The notes: generated from the sequence alone by a model not told the origin. A DNA stretch of 64,000 nt from Tetrahymena elliotti 4EA (GCA_000231825.2 JH720314.1:310001-374000), one strand, 5' to 3'. Counted from the stretch's first letter, positions 13,762 through 27,947 are shown. A program made the numbers and translations.

Positions 13762-16700
13762 ATGAAGAATATAGTACAGATATTATTATTTTTACTGTTA
13801 AAAAGTATGATCTTATGTTTTAAACCTAATAAATATTTATAAATTTATCAAATGAATCAAAATATCATTTAACCTTGCTAATAATTACCAAATACTTAGT
13901 CTAAAACTCTCTAATTTTAAAATTTATATCCTGACATTCAATAAGCTTAAAGGATAGTTGTAAGTATATCATTTTACCCATACGGAAGAGTTTTAGATTA
14001 ATATACAATACTCTCAATACATTAGTCTAGTGTTTGCATAGTATCTGTTAGTTATAATATTCCATAAAGTTAGCTCTACTTGATCTTAAATGGCTAAAAT
14101 CCACAAACTTATACAGAATCAAAAGTAAGGTATAGCAACTAACTGAAATTAAATTTAAATTTAGAAGTTAATAATAATATTATTTATGCTAAAATTTCTG
14201 TCCATTCAACTTCTGACATTTCGGAATATAATTAAATTTAAGCAAACTTTAATTCATAACTTAAACTAAATTAGTTAGAATTGAACTATGGAAATCCTCA
14301 TGAGAGGTTCAATTTAAATCCTTCTTGTTCATTAGTATATTTTTTGAGTATTGGGATTTCTACTGTATCAATACCTTATTCTTTAAGCGAGGCAGTAGAG
14401 TTTTTAGGTTAACATTAATCATATATCAATTAAAGTTATGATTATTTTTACTCTTAAATCAATCCTGGAAAACTTATTAGTAGCACAGGAAATTTCTAAT
14501 AAGTAATTTAAATTTAAGATCAATAACCAAAAAATATAATCAGGTCAGGATACCCCTTAAAAACTATTTTCTTTGATTTCAATTTAAATTAGTTAATCAT
14601 ATCATTTTACATAAAGATTTTATCATCACCAACAGCTAAATCAGATTATTTTTGTATTTAATTAGATTTAACTCAACATTGCATTTCATTTGATAAAAAC
14701 AACTTATATTTTTTATCTAACTCCATCCCTATTAATCCTTTGGATTGGAATCACATTTTAATAATAAAAAATAAAGATCTTGTAAGTGGTAATTTTTTGA
14801 TAATAATCAACAATTCTTAAGAAATACCATTGGTGTATGTTATTTACCATAAGAGATTTTAACTTTAATTTTACTTTAGTAATACTGAATATTAGTTAAA
14901 TCATATTAGAATATATTAAGGAAGTTTATTGTATGAATAAAATGGGTGTGCTTTATTAGCTTCTGATGGATCATGCTTATCTTGTATATAAAATTATCTA
15001 ATAGATTTCTAAAACTCTATGCAATGTGTTGAAAAAGATTAATTCATAAATACAGATAGAGAAATTTAAGGAGTGAAAGATTGGAACCCAGCAAGAAAAT
15101 AATGTCCACAATACATGATTAATGATAACTCTTTCCCTAATGATTGTATATGCTTAACAGGATTTTATTAAGAAGGAAGTAGTTGTATAAAGTGTCCTCC
15201 TTATTGCAGAAATTGCAAAAGTCTAAGTGATTGCAGCCAAATTAGAGATTCTTAAGGTAATTGTTTAAATATAAATGACTTTGATGATGGACAAAACTGT
15301 ATAACACCTCTATTTATTCTTAAAGAGAGGACTAACATAAGAATACAAAATGAATAAAACTTTGGTAGTTAATGTGGAAGTTTGGGTACTGACTCTAATA
15401 ATTATGTCTTGCCAAGTAGTTATTTAAACCTAACCAATGCAGAGAGCATATTTTTTTCTTTTTCAATAAGTGTATCTAAATTTGATTTATAATAAGAAGT
15501 AGTAATTGCTTACATATTAGAAAATTAAGTTCAAAAAATGCATATTACCTTAAGTTTTTAGCAAATTAATACCTAGAAACTGTTTATAGTTAAGTTTTAT
15601 GTAAAAGGTATTTTTAAGAAAAAATTTTCATTTGAGGAATTAGACTTTGCTTGGATTGCGTTTTGGACAAGCAATTATAGTTGTTATTATTTGTTTAAGA
15701 CTAAAAAATATAATTATTATGATTATAATATAAGCTGCTCATTATAATATGAGATATCAAATTTATAAATATGTGCTGGTAAATGTGATAACTTAGACAA
15801 TTTTTGCCTAGCATTAAGACACAAACCTTTAACTGTCATTAAAAATATACCAAATCCAACCTTAAATGGAATTAATTAATTATTCTCTATTTTTTAAAGT
15901 GATAAATAATTAATAGGAAGATATAAATTTGATGAAAATTAATTTAATCACTAAATCATTCTTTAAAATTCTAGTCAGAACCCTTCTAATAATTATGCTC
16001 TTTAGTTTACTTATATGTTAGAGAAATATAATATTATTTAAGGGTTTTAGTTTGACAAAATTATTAGAGGTAGAATTGCCTTTCCAGTTGGCAATACTCT
16101 TGGGGATTTATTTTCTATTTCTTTAAATTTAGAGTTTAATTCTTCTGACTAAATTAACTAATTTACTTTGTTGTCAATAAGTAATTAGATTGGCTAGTTT
16201 TTTGTTTATATCATACCTGATTATCATTTATAGGTTCTTTATGTTTAGATATGCTACGAGACCAGTACGAGCTCTCAGAAAATCTGCTAAACTCTTAAAA
16301 AAGCTATACTACTTTTTGATAAATCTAATTTCTTTTTTATTTCAACAACAGTAGACTCAATGTAAGATCCTTCAACCGTTGCTTTGTTTAATGTAGAAAC
16401 CACTTGTAATTATATTTAAGAAACCATCTAACTAAAAGGTTAACTAGAAAATTCAGTTAGTATAATCTCATTTGGAGATTCTTAAAGCGAAAATTATTTT
16501 TTTGTAGATAATATTTATATTTATCCAAGAAACGTTTTTGTTTATTATGATTATACATAAACTGATCCTTGCTTTATTTACATAAATTTAGATAATATGA
16601 AATGCCTTTTCTTGAAAAAGGAATACCTGTTCTTTAATAACCAAATAATTAAAAGATAATAATGCTTTTAATAAATTGTTAACACTTAATATACAGCTTA

Positions 16701-18981
16701 CATCATTCAAAAAGATTAGACTTGTAATATAAAAATTCCTCTAACAAATTAAGAGCGTCTGTGTGGTTTAATTGAATATGTAAATGGTCTACCTTCTTGT
16801 TCAATTTGTAAAGACAAAAATTTAGACCCTAAAAAGTAATGTTTAGAGTGTAATGAACATTTCTTTTATAATTAAAATACTTTTAAATGTTAAAGATGCA
16901 ATCAAGAGTGTATTGAATGCAAAAATTCAAGTAATAATTGTACTCAGTGTAAATATATCAACTAAATAACTCCAACTTGTAATTGTATTTAATAAAATAC
17001 TAATTCTCAAAATATTTGTGCCTGCAATTATAAGTGTAAATAATGTAGCATTCTAGATAATGATTTTTGTTTTGAATGCTCATCTGAAAATAGAGTACTT
17101 CCCAGTTGTGGATGCAATTACGGATACTAAGAAATAAATTAGTAATGCGTTAAAATATAATTAAATTGCTCAAATAAGTGCCAGAGTTGCCTTGATTTTG
17201 AAGAAAATTGCACTTAATGCTCTTCAAACAGAATTAATCCACCATTATGTAATTGTGCTTATGGGTTTTAAGAATTAGCAGATGGGACTTGTCAACCTTG
17301 TTCTGAGGGTACTTTTTATGACTCTTAATAAAAAATATGTAAACCATGTTCTCCTTAATGTGTTTCTTGCAATTATTAACAATGCTTCAAATGTCAAAAA
17401 GGATATTAATCTCAAGGATTTTATTGTAATTGCTAAGGAAAGCAAAATGAGTTTGGTGAAAACTCATAAGAATGTGTAAATAGTTTGGATTTAAAAATCA
17501 GTAGCTTTTCTAGTCAAAATTAGTATTATATAGAATTTAGCTTTAGTTAGATATTGAAATAATTTGATATTTCAGATGCTGAACTAGAATAAACGATTAC
17601 ATTTTATATACCAGAAATACCTTAAAACTACTATTCATTTATTAGTCCAAAGTATATAGGAAATAAATTTCAAGTAAATTTAGAAGCCAAAGCAAATTTT
17701 TATGCTACAGAAGTAGTTGTCATAGTGAATACAAATTAGTATTTTGTTAGTGAAGAATCATTATATAAGTTAAGTTAAATTTATTTAAAAAAAAGAATGA
17801 TTGTTGGTATAGGGCCTATAATTTATAAGGAAGGAATTTAAGGAAGTGAAAATTTAGATAAAATATAAAATTAACTCGACTAATTGATAACCCAAAATGA
17901 AAATGCTTTCAAGGTCACAAATTAGCTTTAACTAATATTTTACTTTTTAAATACTCTTTAACCTATTTCAGTATTTTTATTGTTAAATGCTGTATACCCA
18001 CCTTAATTATACAAATTCTATTAGCTGACTGGCACTTTTATTTACCCTAAAGTTCCTGATTTTAACAGTCACAATATAACAATGGAATATGAAGTTTTTG
18101 GAGAAAAAATAGGTAATGAAATTTGTGAGATACCAGACTTTGGAAAATTCAAATAACTAGGTTTCTGCTAGAGCATTCTAGTAAATATTCCTATCTTACT
18201 GATAAAACAAGCTGGAGCAATTTTAATTATTGCTATTGTAAGTTTTTTTTAGGTGTATTCAAAATCTGAGAAATAATTTCTTGCAAAAATAAAAACATTT
18301 GTAATCTAAAAATTGAATAGCGAAATAGAAATAACTTTGACAATAACTTTTATTTGCATATTTATTTAATTTTTAGAGTTTAAATAATCTTCATACAGCT
18401 ATAGAATGAGTTTTTATGCTAGCCTTTTATTAATTTTAGTTCAAATTGTTTTCTTTTGTTTTAATTGGAAAAATGTTTCAAAATAAGAGAATGATTATTC
18501 CATTTTGTACACAGAAAGAATATAAGCAGAATTTAAAAACAATTATAAAACTTACTACTTTTAATTCTAAACCATTAAAAAATATTTATACTTAGCTACT
18601 GTCTGTATTTTTTATGATTACCCTCTTTTAGTTTGCTCATTATGTGCAACTCTGTTTTTGCTTTCATCTATATCTACCATTGCGATGCAAGCATACAAAT
18701 CTAAAATTAGTAGGTTCATGAAATTTTTAGGAGAGATTCTATTTACTGTAATTTGGTTACTTCATATTTCGATTATTGTTTATGAGTAAAGGTTTGAATA
18801 AAATAAGATAATTAATGATAATGCTCTTGAAAAGTATGTAAATATCGGATCAAGCATTATGTGGATTCTTTTATTTTACAATCTTATATTTTTAATACAA
18901 TTTCTTTTCAATATAATTGATGCAATCAAGAATCTCTTTAGTAAAAAATAAAATTAAGAAAATGCCAAAGGAATTAAATGA
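13762..18981 (+). CDS. Large cysteine-rich multi-pass membrane protein G (unit A)
   Basis: A single-exon gene of 1,739 residues, open from ATG 13762 to TGA 18979-18981. Residues 1-19 form a signal peptide (MKNIVQILLFLLLKSMIL). A long ectodomain follows with a first cysteine cluster near residues 396-515 (CICLTGFYQEG, CIKCPPYCRNC) and a main furin/growth-factor-receptor-like cluster near 1000-1240, full of CxxC pairs such as CSICKDKNLDP and CIECKNSSNNCTQC. The C-terminal 260 residues hold about six hydrophobic segments from near 1476 to 1723, ending in a short Lys/Asn tail. This is a plasma-membrane layout with a large extracellular part. Known ciliate proteins of this shape include mating-type MTA/MTB and many uncharacterised transmembrane proteins. 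I claim only the architecture, not homology. A near-identical copy lies at 21,879 and a deleted one at 34,935. Confidence 0.88.
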
Positions 18982-19623
18982 CTAATTTAGTTGTTTATAA
19001 ATTATTTCTTAAATAATTTACTGAAGTAACATATGAATATATCAATTGAATTTGTCTGAAATATCTTTTTTTATGTTTAGTTAATTTAATGCTTATTATT
19101 CCCAATTTTTATTTCATATTTACTCTAAGTAACTTTTTTTCTTTTTTTTTTGTAAATTTGGTTAAACTGAAGTTATTTACATAATAATAATGTTGATTGG
19201 TAATATTTTTAATTTTTTTTAATATTTTTAAAAATAATAACAATATTTAAGAAATAAACTAATATTACTCAAAAAAAGATAATACTATAAATCCTCATTA
19301 ATTAAGGCCATCCCCCTCCCCACTTTTCCCCTTAACTCAATGACCCTTAATCCATTTGATTTAAAATAAAATAAAATTTGCATCACAATTGTAAATAGAG
19401 ATTTAATACAATATTTAATTTTATTAAAGAGAAAAAAGATATTAAAATAAAGGTAAATAATAATGATTAAAATTTATTTCTTATAAGAAAAAATATTCAA
19501 GCTATTGATGTTAGTTAATTCATTATAATAAAAATTTTAAATTGTAGTTTTTTTTAGATGTTGTAAAAAAAGTGAAGGGCTGGCTAATAGTGAATTAAAA
19601 TAATAAATATTTAAAACAAAAAA
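18982..19623. other. Spacer after G, unit A
   Basis: No gene is seen. It contains an unusual C-rich patch at about 19305-19347 in otherwise AT-rich DNA. From about 19,380 it resembles the same spacer in unit B (27,610-27,940) and unit C (36,920-37,210). Confidence 0.5.
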
Positions 19624-20039
19624 ATGATATAAGATCAATTTTAAAAATACTTATAAATGAATCCTGTATCTGTTTAATTTAATGCAAGCAAATTAAAGCT
19701 AAAAAAAGAAATATTTTGGATTTTCTTCAACGAAATATTTTCATTTTAAAGAGAAAATACTGTTCTATTATTACTCCAGAATAACATTAAGACTGGCATA
19801 GTATTTTTCCTTTAAAGTTCTTAACATCAAAGAATAATGTTATTATGGATTAAACTCAGAATCTTTTTAATTTTAGAAGCATTCCTAACAATAATTCAAA
19901 TTATCAATCCATCATTTTCTTAGTTATAGCAATATTTATATTAAAATTTTTGTTTGGATCCAGAGTTTAATCTGAAAAAAAATTATTATGGAGGGTAAGA
20001 AATCTCAAACATTGACTCCAAATTAAAAATTGTTATAGG
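19624..20039 (+). pseudogene. T-family remnant, unit A (cut by gap)
   Basis: Reading from ATG 19624, the stretch VSVQFNASKLKLKKE matches ESVQFNANKQKLRKR near the start of the intact T gene at 30,546. Similarity then becomes patchy and the sequence runs into the assembly gap. It looks like a decayed N-terminal part, although the missing bases prevent certainty that it is broken. Confidence 0.5.
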
Positions 20040-20351
20040 NNNNNNNNNNNNNNNNNNNNNNNNNNNNNNNNNNNNNNNNNNNNNNNNNNNNNNNNNNNNN
20101 NNNNNNNNNNNNNNNNNNNNNNNNNNNNNNNNNNNNNNNNNNNNNNNNNNNNNNNNNNNNNNNNNNNNNNNNNNNNNNNNNNNNNNNNNNNNNNNNNNNN
20201 NNNNNNNNNNNNNNNNNNNNNNNNNNNNNNNNNNNNNNNNNNNNNNNNNNNNNNNNNNNNNNNNNNNNNNNNNNNNNNNNNNNNNNNNNNNNNNNNNNNN
20301 NNNNNNNNNNNNNNNNNNNNNNNNNNNNNNNNNNNNNNNNNNNNNNNNNNN
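20040..20351. other. Assembly gap (312 N)
   Basis: A run of N between units A and B. Its true length is unknown. Because near-identical repeats lie on both sides, further array units could be missing or collapsed here. Confidence 0.95.
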
Positions 20352-20535
20352 AAATTTGTAGATTTTAATACTTATTTGTCATTAAAATTTTAGTTGAGTT
20401 AAGTAGTATTCATACAGATATTTTAATTTATCATAAAATAAATAATTATTAATTATTATATTTTGAATTTATTCTCACAAAATTTTACTCAAAATAGTTG
20501 TTAATATTATATTTAATGGTAATTTAAAATAACAA

Positions 20536-20974
20536 ATGGAAGTAGAATAATAATTTGATAAATCGTTAAACAAGGATAAAAAAATATTATTATTTTTACT
20601 TGCTTGAGTTTTTCTAAAATGCAAGATAAATTATTTATGATGTCAAAATGATAATCAGTATTTTAATTAACATGAAGTATTTTTAATTTAATAAAAGTAA
20701 AAGAATTCAATTTACTTTATTTTCATGTAAGTTAAAAGAAAAATGCCAGGGTAGCTTTAAAAAAATTAATCGATATTTTAAGAAAACACAAAAATATAAA
20801 AATAATTGAAAGGATTGTTGGGTGCTTCTAGGACTCTAGCACACCAAAAGAATTGTTTTAAAATTAAAATGTGAATTTAAAAGTAAAGAGTATCTTAGAA
20901 TTGCAGCATGAAATAAAAAACTAAGTGTTCTAAAAACATTAAAAAAGTTAATCTGACCATAAAACTAAACGAGT
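20536..20974 (+). pseudogene. M pseudogene, unit B
   Basis: It keeps the start (MEVEQQFDKSLNKDKKILLF, identical in reading to the intact copy), but the frame meets TGA after 23 codons. Several hundred bases of the middle are missing: sequence resembling the helix that ends in IDELF is followed closely by the last two exons (the KCQG-like segment near 20,740 and the tail near 20,870-20,974). The copy spans about 440 bases against 1,092 in unit A, so a full product is not possible. Confidence 0.75.
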
Positions 20975-21878
20975 GGATTTGGTATTTTCAATTCTTTTAT
21001 TATTTTTCTTTATTTTCTTTATCTTGTATTGTATATTCCAGTTTAGGTAATATAATAATATGTAAGTTGTAAGTTTAGGATATTTTGAAAAAAAATAAAT
21101 GGAAAAATAAATTTTAAAATCATAGATTGAAAACTATACCAATCAATCACTATTTATGTAAGTATTTCATAAAAATATTCTTAATTGATAAAAAAATATT
21201 ATATTAACTTTTTAAATATTGAATTGCTTAGTTTCTGTAAGTTGTAAGCTTCAATTAAAAACAAACATTTATTGGAATTCCTTTCTAGCTAAAACGACTT
21301 AAAATATTCTTGTTTGGTTTTTAATTAAAAAATAATGTAAATCAAAGTAATCTTAATTTTTTTAGATATTCCTTTATTAATTTTTTCTTAGTCTTTTATT
21401 GATATATGTTCATACAAGGAATAATCAAGGAAAAATATTGTAAAATATATATTATTTTAGTTATTATTAATAAAAGAATAATAATTAAATAAAAGTAAAA
21501 TTATAAATTTTTCTTATAGAAACTAATATCAAAAATTTGCTTTCTTCTTCTTTTTTCTAAGCTGTCTTAATAAATAAAATCACCACAATAATAAGCTCTA
21601 AATAATATTAAAATAGTTTATTTTGGCTAATTCAAAACCTGCTATTTGTTCATTAGTTGAATATTATTTTGAGAATTCGTAGGATTTTATTTTATCTTCT
21701 AGTAAGAGAAAAAGGTTGCAATTTTTACTTGGTTTTGTTTTTTGATATTGGAAGTAGTTCAATACCTGAAATAATTAATTTTCATAAAATCAAATCAGCA
21801 AATTGATAAAAAAATTTATAAAAAGTAGATTTCATAGCAGAATTAAGAAAGTTAAAAAGCTTTATTTTTTAAAAAAAG
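20975..21878. other. Conserved M-G spacer, unit B
   Basis: The copy of the spacer at 12,853-13,761, diverged but collinear. No gene is seen. Confidence 0.55.
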
Positions 21879-24800
21879 ATGAACAATAAGAAATAGATCT
21901 TATTATTTTTACTGTTAAAAAATATGATCTTATGCTATGAGCCTAATAGCTTGTAAATTTATCAAATAAATGAAAATATAGTTTAACCTTGTTAATAATT
22001 GCCAAATACTTAGTCTAAAACTCTCCAATTTTAAGATTTATTTCCTAGAACTCCATAAGCTTAAAGGATAGTTATAAGCATATCATTTTACCCATATGGA
22101 AGAGTTTTAGACTAATATACAATACTTTCAATTCATTAGTCTAATATTTGCATAGTATCTATTAGTTATAAACTGAAATAAACGATAAATGAATAAAGTG
22201 ATTTATACTTATTCTTAAAAGGTCAAAATCTGTAATCTTATTCAGAACCAAAACTAAGTTATAGTAATTAACTGAAAATAAATTTAAATTTAAAAGTTAA
22301 TGATAATATGATTTTTGCTTAAATTTCTGTCCAATCAACTTCAGCATAAATTTCGGGATATAGTTAAATTTAAGCAAACTTTAATTCTTAACTTAAACTA
22401 AATGAGTTAGAGTTAAACTATGGAAATCCTCATGAGAGGTTCAATTTAAATCCTTCTTGTTCATTAGTATATTTTTTGAGTATTGGGATTTCAACTGTAA
22501 CAATACCTAAATCTTTAAGCAAAGCAGTAGAGTTTTTAGGTTAACAATAATCATATATCAATTAAAACTATGATTATTTTTACTCTTAAAGCAATCCTGG
22601 AAAACTTATTAGTAGCACAGGAAATTTCTAATAAGCAATTTAAATTTAAGATCAATAACCAAAAAATATAATCAGGCCAGGATACCCCCTAAAAACTATT
22701 TTCTTTGACTTAAATTTAAATTAGTTAATCATATCATTTTACATAAAGATTTTATCATCACCAACAACTAAATCAGATTATTTTTGTATTTAATTAGATT
22801 TAACTCAACATTGCATTTCATTTGATTCAGCAGGAGTATATTTTAAATCTTTTTGTATCACTATTAATCCTTTGAGTTGGAATTATATTTTAATAATTAA
22901 AAATCAAGATCTTGGAAAAGGTCAATTTTTGATATTAATCAACAATTCTTCAGAAACTCCATATTTTTTTACTACTGATGATTATAACTAAAGATTTTAG
23001 CTTTAATTTTACTTTAGTAATGTAGAATATTAGTTAAATCACATTAGAATATATTAAGGAAGTTTATTGTATGAATCAAATCAATGTGCTTTATAAGCTT
23101 CTGATGGATCATGCTTATCTTGTAAATCTAATAATTTAATAAATTTCTAAAACTCTATGCAATGTGTAGAAAAAGATTAATTCATAAATAGAGATAGTGA
23201 AATTTAAGGAGTAAAAGATTGGAACCAAACAAGAAAATTATGTTTGCCAAACATGATTAATGATAGCTCTTTCCCTAATGAATGTATATGCTTAACAGGA
23301 TTTTATTAAGAAGGAAATAATTGTATAAGGTGTCCTTCTTATTGCAGAAATTGCAAAAGCCTAAATGATTGCAATTAAATTAGAAATTCTTAAGGTAATT
23401 GTTTAAATATAAATGACTTTAATGATGGAAAAAACTGTATAACGCCTCTATTTATCCTTAAAGAGAGGACTAACATAAGAATAAAAAACGAATAAGACTT
23501 CGGTAGTTAATGTATGAGTATGAGTACTGGCTTAAATAATTACATCTTGCCAAGTAATTAACTGAACTTAAGCAATGCAGAGAGCATATTTTTCTCTTTT
23601 TCAATATAAGTTTCTATATTTAATTTATAATAAGAAGTTGTCATAGCTTATATATTAGATGATTCAGTTAGAAAAATCCATATAACCTTAAGTTTTTAGC
23701 AAATTAATACCAAGAGTCTTTATATTGTGAAGTTTTATGTAAAAGGTTTTTTTAAGAAAAAATTTACATTTGAGGAATAAGACTTTGCTTGGATTGCATT
23801 TTGGACTGACAATTAGAATTGTTATTTTTTGTTTAAGACAAAAGAATATAATTACTATGACTATGATAATAGCTGCTCATAATTATATGAGACATCAAAT
23901 TTGTAAATATGTACTGGTAAATGTGATACCGAAAATAATTTTTGTTTAGTATTAAAAAATAAACCTTTGACTGTCATTAAAAATATACCAAATCCAACCT
24001 TAGAAGGAATTGATTATTTTTTTACTATTTTTTAAAGTGATAATCAATTAATAGGAAGATATAAATTTGATGAAAATTATGTTAACCACAAATCTATTCT
24101 TTAAAATTCTAGTGGAAACCCTTCTACTAATGATGTTCTGAATTTTATTTCTGATCTAAAGAAATACAATTAAATTTAAGGCTTTCAACTTGACAAATAA
24201 GTTAAAGGTATTATTGTCTATTCAGGTACCATTCAGCTTGATGATTTATTTACTATTTTTTTAAATTTAGAGTTTAACTCTTATGACCAAATTAGCTAAT
24301 TTAGTTTATTGTAAATAGAAAATGTAAAGGGTTAGTTTGTTGTTTATATCATACCTGATTATCTTTAATAGGTTCTCTATGTTTAGATATGCTACTAGAC
24401 GAGTTTAAGCTCTCATAAAATTTGTTAAACTCTTAAAAAAGCAATACTACTTTTTGATAAGTCTAATTTCTTTTTTATTTCGGTAACAGATGATTCAATA
24501 CAAGATACTTCAACTATTGCTTTATTTAATATAAAAGCTACTTGTAATTATATTTAAGAAACAATCTAACTTAAAAATTTTCTCTTAAATTAAGTTAACA
24601 CTTTATAATTTGGAGATTCTTAAAATGAAAATTAATTTTTTATAGATAATATTCACATTTATCCAAGAAATGTTTTTGTTTATTATGATTATACATAAAC
24701 TGATCCTTGCTTTATTTACATAAATTTAGAAAATATGAAATGCCTTTACTTGAAAAAGGATTACCTATACTTTAATAACCAAATAATAACAAAACAACAA

Positions 24801-27119
24801 TGCTTTTAATAAATTGTTAATACTTAATTTACTGCCTACATTATTGAAAAAGAGTAAACTTGTAATATAAAAATTCCTTTCACAAATGAAGATCGCTTGT
24901 GTGGTTTAATAGAATATGTAAATGGCATACCTTATTGTTCAATTTGTAAAGACAAAAATTTAGACCCTAAAAAGTAATGCTTAGAATGTAAAGAGCATTT
25001 CTTTTTAAATTAAAATACTTTGAAATGCTAGTAATGTGATGAAGAGTGTGTTGAATGCAAATATTCAAGTAGTAATTGTACTTAGTGTAAATATATCAAC
25101 TAAATAACTCCAACTTGTAACTGTATTTAATAAAATATTACTTCTCAAAATATATGTTCTTGCAATTATAAGTGTAAGTAATGTAGCATCCTTGATAATG
25201 ATTTTTGTTTTGAATGCTCTTCTGAAAATAGAGTACTTCCCAGTTGTGAATGTGATTACAGATACTAAGAAATAAATTAAAAATGTGTTAAAATATTATA
25301 AAATTGCTCAAGTAAGTGTCATAGTTGTGCTGATTTAGAAGATAATTGTACTTATTGTTCTTAAAACAGAATTAACCCACCTTTATGCAATTGTACTTAT
25401 GGATTTTAAGAATAAGTAGATGGAACTTGTCAACCTTGTTCTGAGGGTAATTTTTATGATCCTTAAAAAAAAATATGTAAATAATGTTCTCCTTCATGTA
25501 TTTCTTGCAATTATTAACAATGCTTCTAGTGTTAAACTGGATACTAACCACAAGGATTTTATTGTAATTGCTAAGCAAAATAAAATGAGTTAGGTAGTGA
25601 GTCATAAGATTGTTTAAATAGTTTGAATTTAAAAATCAGCAGCTTTTCTAAAGAAAATTAGTATTATTTAGAATTTAGCTTTAGTTAGATATTAAAATAA
25701 TTTGAAATTTCAGATGCTGAACTATTATAAATGATTACATTTTACATACCTGAAATACCTGAAAACTACTATTCATTCATTAACCCAAGATATTTCGGAA
25801 ATAAATTTCAAGTGAATTTAGAAGCCAAAACAAATTTTTATGCTACAGAAGTAGTTGTCATAGTGAATACAAATTTACATTTTGTTAGCAAAGATTCATA
25901 ATATCCACTAAGCTAAAATTATATAAAAAAAAGAATGATTGTAGGTATAGGGCCTATAATTTATAAGGAGGAAAATCAAGGAAGTCAAAATTTGGATAAA
26001 GTATAAAATAAGCTCAACTAATTGATAGCCCAAAATGAAAATGCTTTCAAGGTCACTAATTAGCTTTAATTAATATTTTACTTTTTAAATACTCTTTAAC
26101 CTATTTCAGTATTTTTATTGTTAAATGCTTTATACCCACCTTAATTATATAAATTCTATTAGCTGACTGGCACTTTTATATACCCTAAAGTTCCTGATTT
26201 TAACAGTCACAATATTACAATAGAGTATGAAGTTTTTGGAGAAAAAATAAGTAATGAAATTTGTGATATTCCTGACATAGGAAAATTCAAATACCTAGGT
26301 TTCTGCTAATCCATTTTAGTAAATATTCCTATCTTACTCATAAAATAAGCTGGAGCAATTTTAATTATTGCTATTATAAGTTTTTTTTAGGTGTATTTAA
26401 GAAATGATAAATAATTGCTTGTTAAAATAAAAACGTTTTTAATCTAAAAATTGAATAGCGAATTAGAAGTAGTATTGACAATAACTTTTATTTGCATATT
26501 TATTTAATTTCTAGAATTTAGGTAGTCTTTGTACAGCTACAGAATGAGTTTTTATACAAGCCTTATTTTAATTTTATTTTAAATTGTCTTCTTTTGTTTT
26601 AATTGGAAAAATGTTTCAAAATAAGATAATGATTATTCTGTTTTGTACACAGAAAGAATTTAAGCAGGATTTAAAAACAAATTTAAAGTTTACTACTTTT
26701 AATTTTAAACCATCAAAAAATACTTATATTTAGCTACTGTTTGTATTTTTTATAATAATCCTCTTTTAGTTTGCTCACTATGTGCTACTTTATTTTTGCT
26801 TTCATCTATATCTACTCTGGTGATGCAAGCATACATATCTAAAATTAGTAGGATAATAAAATTTTTAGGAGAGATTCTATTTACTGGAATTTGGTTACTT
26901 CATATTTAGATTATTATTTATGAGAAACAGTTTTAATAAAATTAAGAAATAAATGATAATGATCTTGAAAAGTATATAAATATTGGATCAGTCATTATGT
27001 GGATGCTTTTATTTTACAATCTTCTATTTTTAATATAATTTCTTTAGAATATTATTAAAACTATTAGGAATTTCACTAGGAAAAAACAAAATGATGAAAA
27101 TTACAAATATATTAAATGA
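21879..27119 (+). CDS. Large cysteine-rich multi-pass membrane protein G (unit B)
   Basis: A single-exon gene of 1,746 residues, ATG 21879 to TGA 27117-27119. I read most of the frame codon by codon and found no internal TGA. It is collinear with the unit A protein: signal peptide (MNNKKQILLFLLLKNMIL), the same ectodomain, both cysteine clusters (CICLTGFYQEG is retained) and the C-terminal group of about six membrane segments. It differs by many substitutions and by a short insertion near residue 94, where KLKQTINEQSD replaces a shorter stretch of unit A. The membrane region and the cysteine pattern look more conserved than the N-terminal ectodomain. Being open over 5.2 kb, when random sequence of this composition would hold many TGA, suggests selection for function or a recent copy. 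Function as for unit A: unknown, extracellular-facing. Confidence 0.87.
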
Positions 27120-27947
27120 GTGATTTAGTTGAAAATAAATTACATAAAAATATATCAATTTGAATTTGCCAAATTTTATAGAACGATGCAAAAACTTTTT
27201 TATATTTTAGTTAATTTTAGAAATTAGAAAATTCTTCCACGAATAAAAAGTTATTTTATCAATTTATTTAAGTATGTTTCATCAACTCTCTAAATTTAAA
27301 TAAATCTTCAAAAATTTTATAGAAATAAAAAATGTTGTTTGTTATTTTTTGTTTTGATAATCTTTACTTATTAACTTGATAAACTACTTATTCTCCAATA
27401 ATTCACTCCCCATAATAAAATTTACAAATCTTAAATAGGTATTAGAAATTTTCATGATATTATCATTATTTTTCATATTGGTTTAGAATATTTTTTAACT
27501 GTATTTGCCTAGTTTAAAAGTTTTTTTATGATCAGAAATATCTAAATAATTAGAACATAAATTTTAAAGATATTTAAAACTTTAATTTTATTTTTGTTAA
27601 TCCATTATTGATTTAAAATAAAATAAAAATTTGCTGATTAAATAGTTCTAAAATAGGGATTAAATAAAATATTTGTATTACAAAACTATTTAAATAAAGG
27701 CAAATAATAATAATTAAAATTTATTTCTCTTAAGTAAATAAATATATTCAAAATTCAAATGTGAATTCTTTAAGAATAAAAAAATTCAATGTGGTGTTTT
27801 TTTATTCATTGCATATCTATTTTAAATTTTTAAATTCTTTGTTTTAATTGATTAAACCTTTAAAAAAATCATCAGCTAAAAGTGAATTAAAATATTAAAT
27901 ATTTAAACAAAAAACAGATTTTAGAAATTAAAATTAATTAATTTATC
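27120..27947. other. Spacer after G, unit B
   Basis: No gene is seen. Parts from about 27,610 onward match the spacers of units A and C, including an AATTTATTTCTTTTAAGTAA-like segment near 27,719. Confidence 0.5.

Larger units (their letters stand above)
11590..20039 (+). repeat. Tandem segmental duplication, unit A (M-G-T)
   Basis: First of three direct copies of a composite block: an M gene (11761-12852), a conserved spacer, a G gene (13762-18981), then a T-family remnant cut by the assembly gap. Similarity to units B and C extends through intergenic DNA, so the duplication was of a segment and not of single genes. The left edge is approximate. Confidence 0.8.

Noticed and set aside
25372..25605. 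Reverse-strand 77-residue frame.
   Set aside because: Lies inside the intact G gene of unit B and has no coding features.
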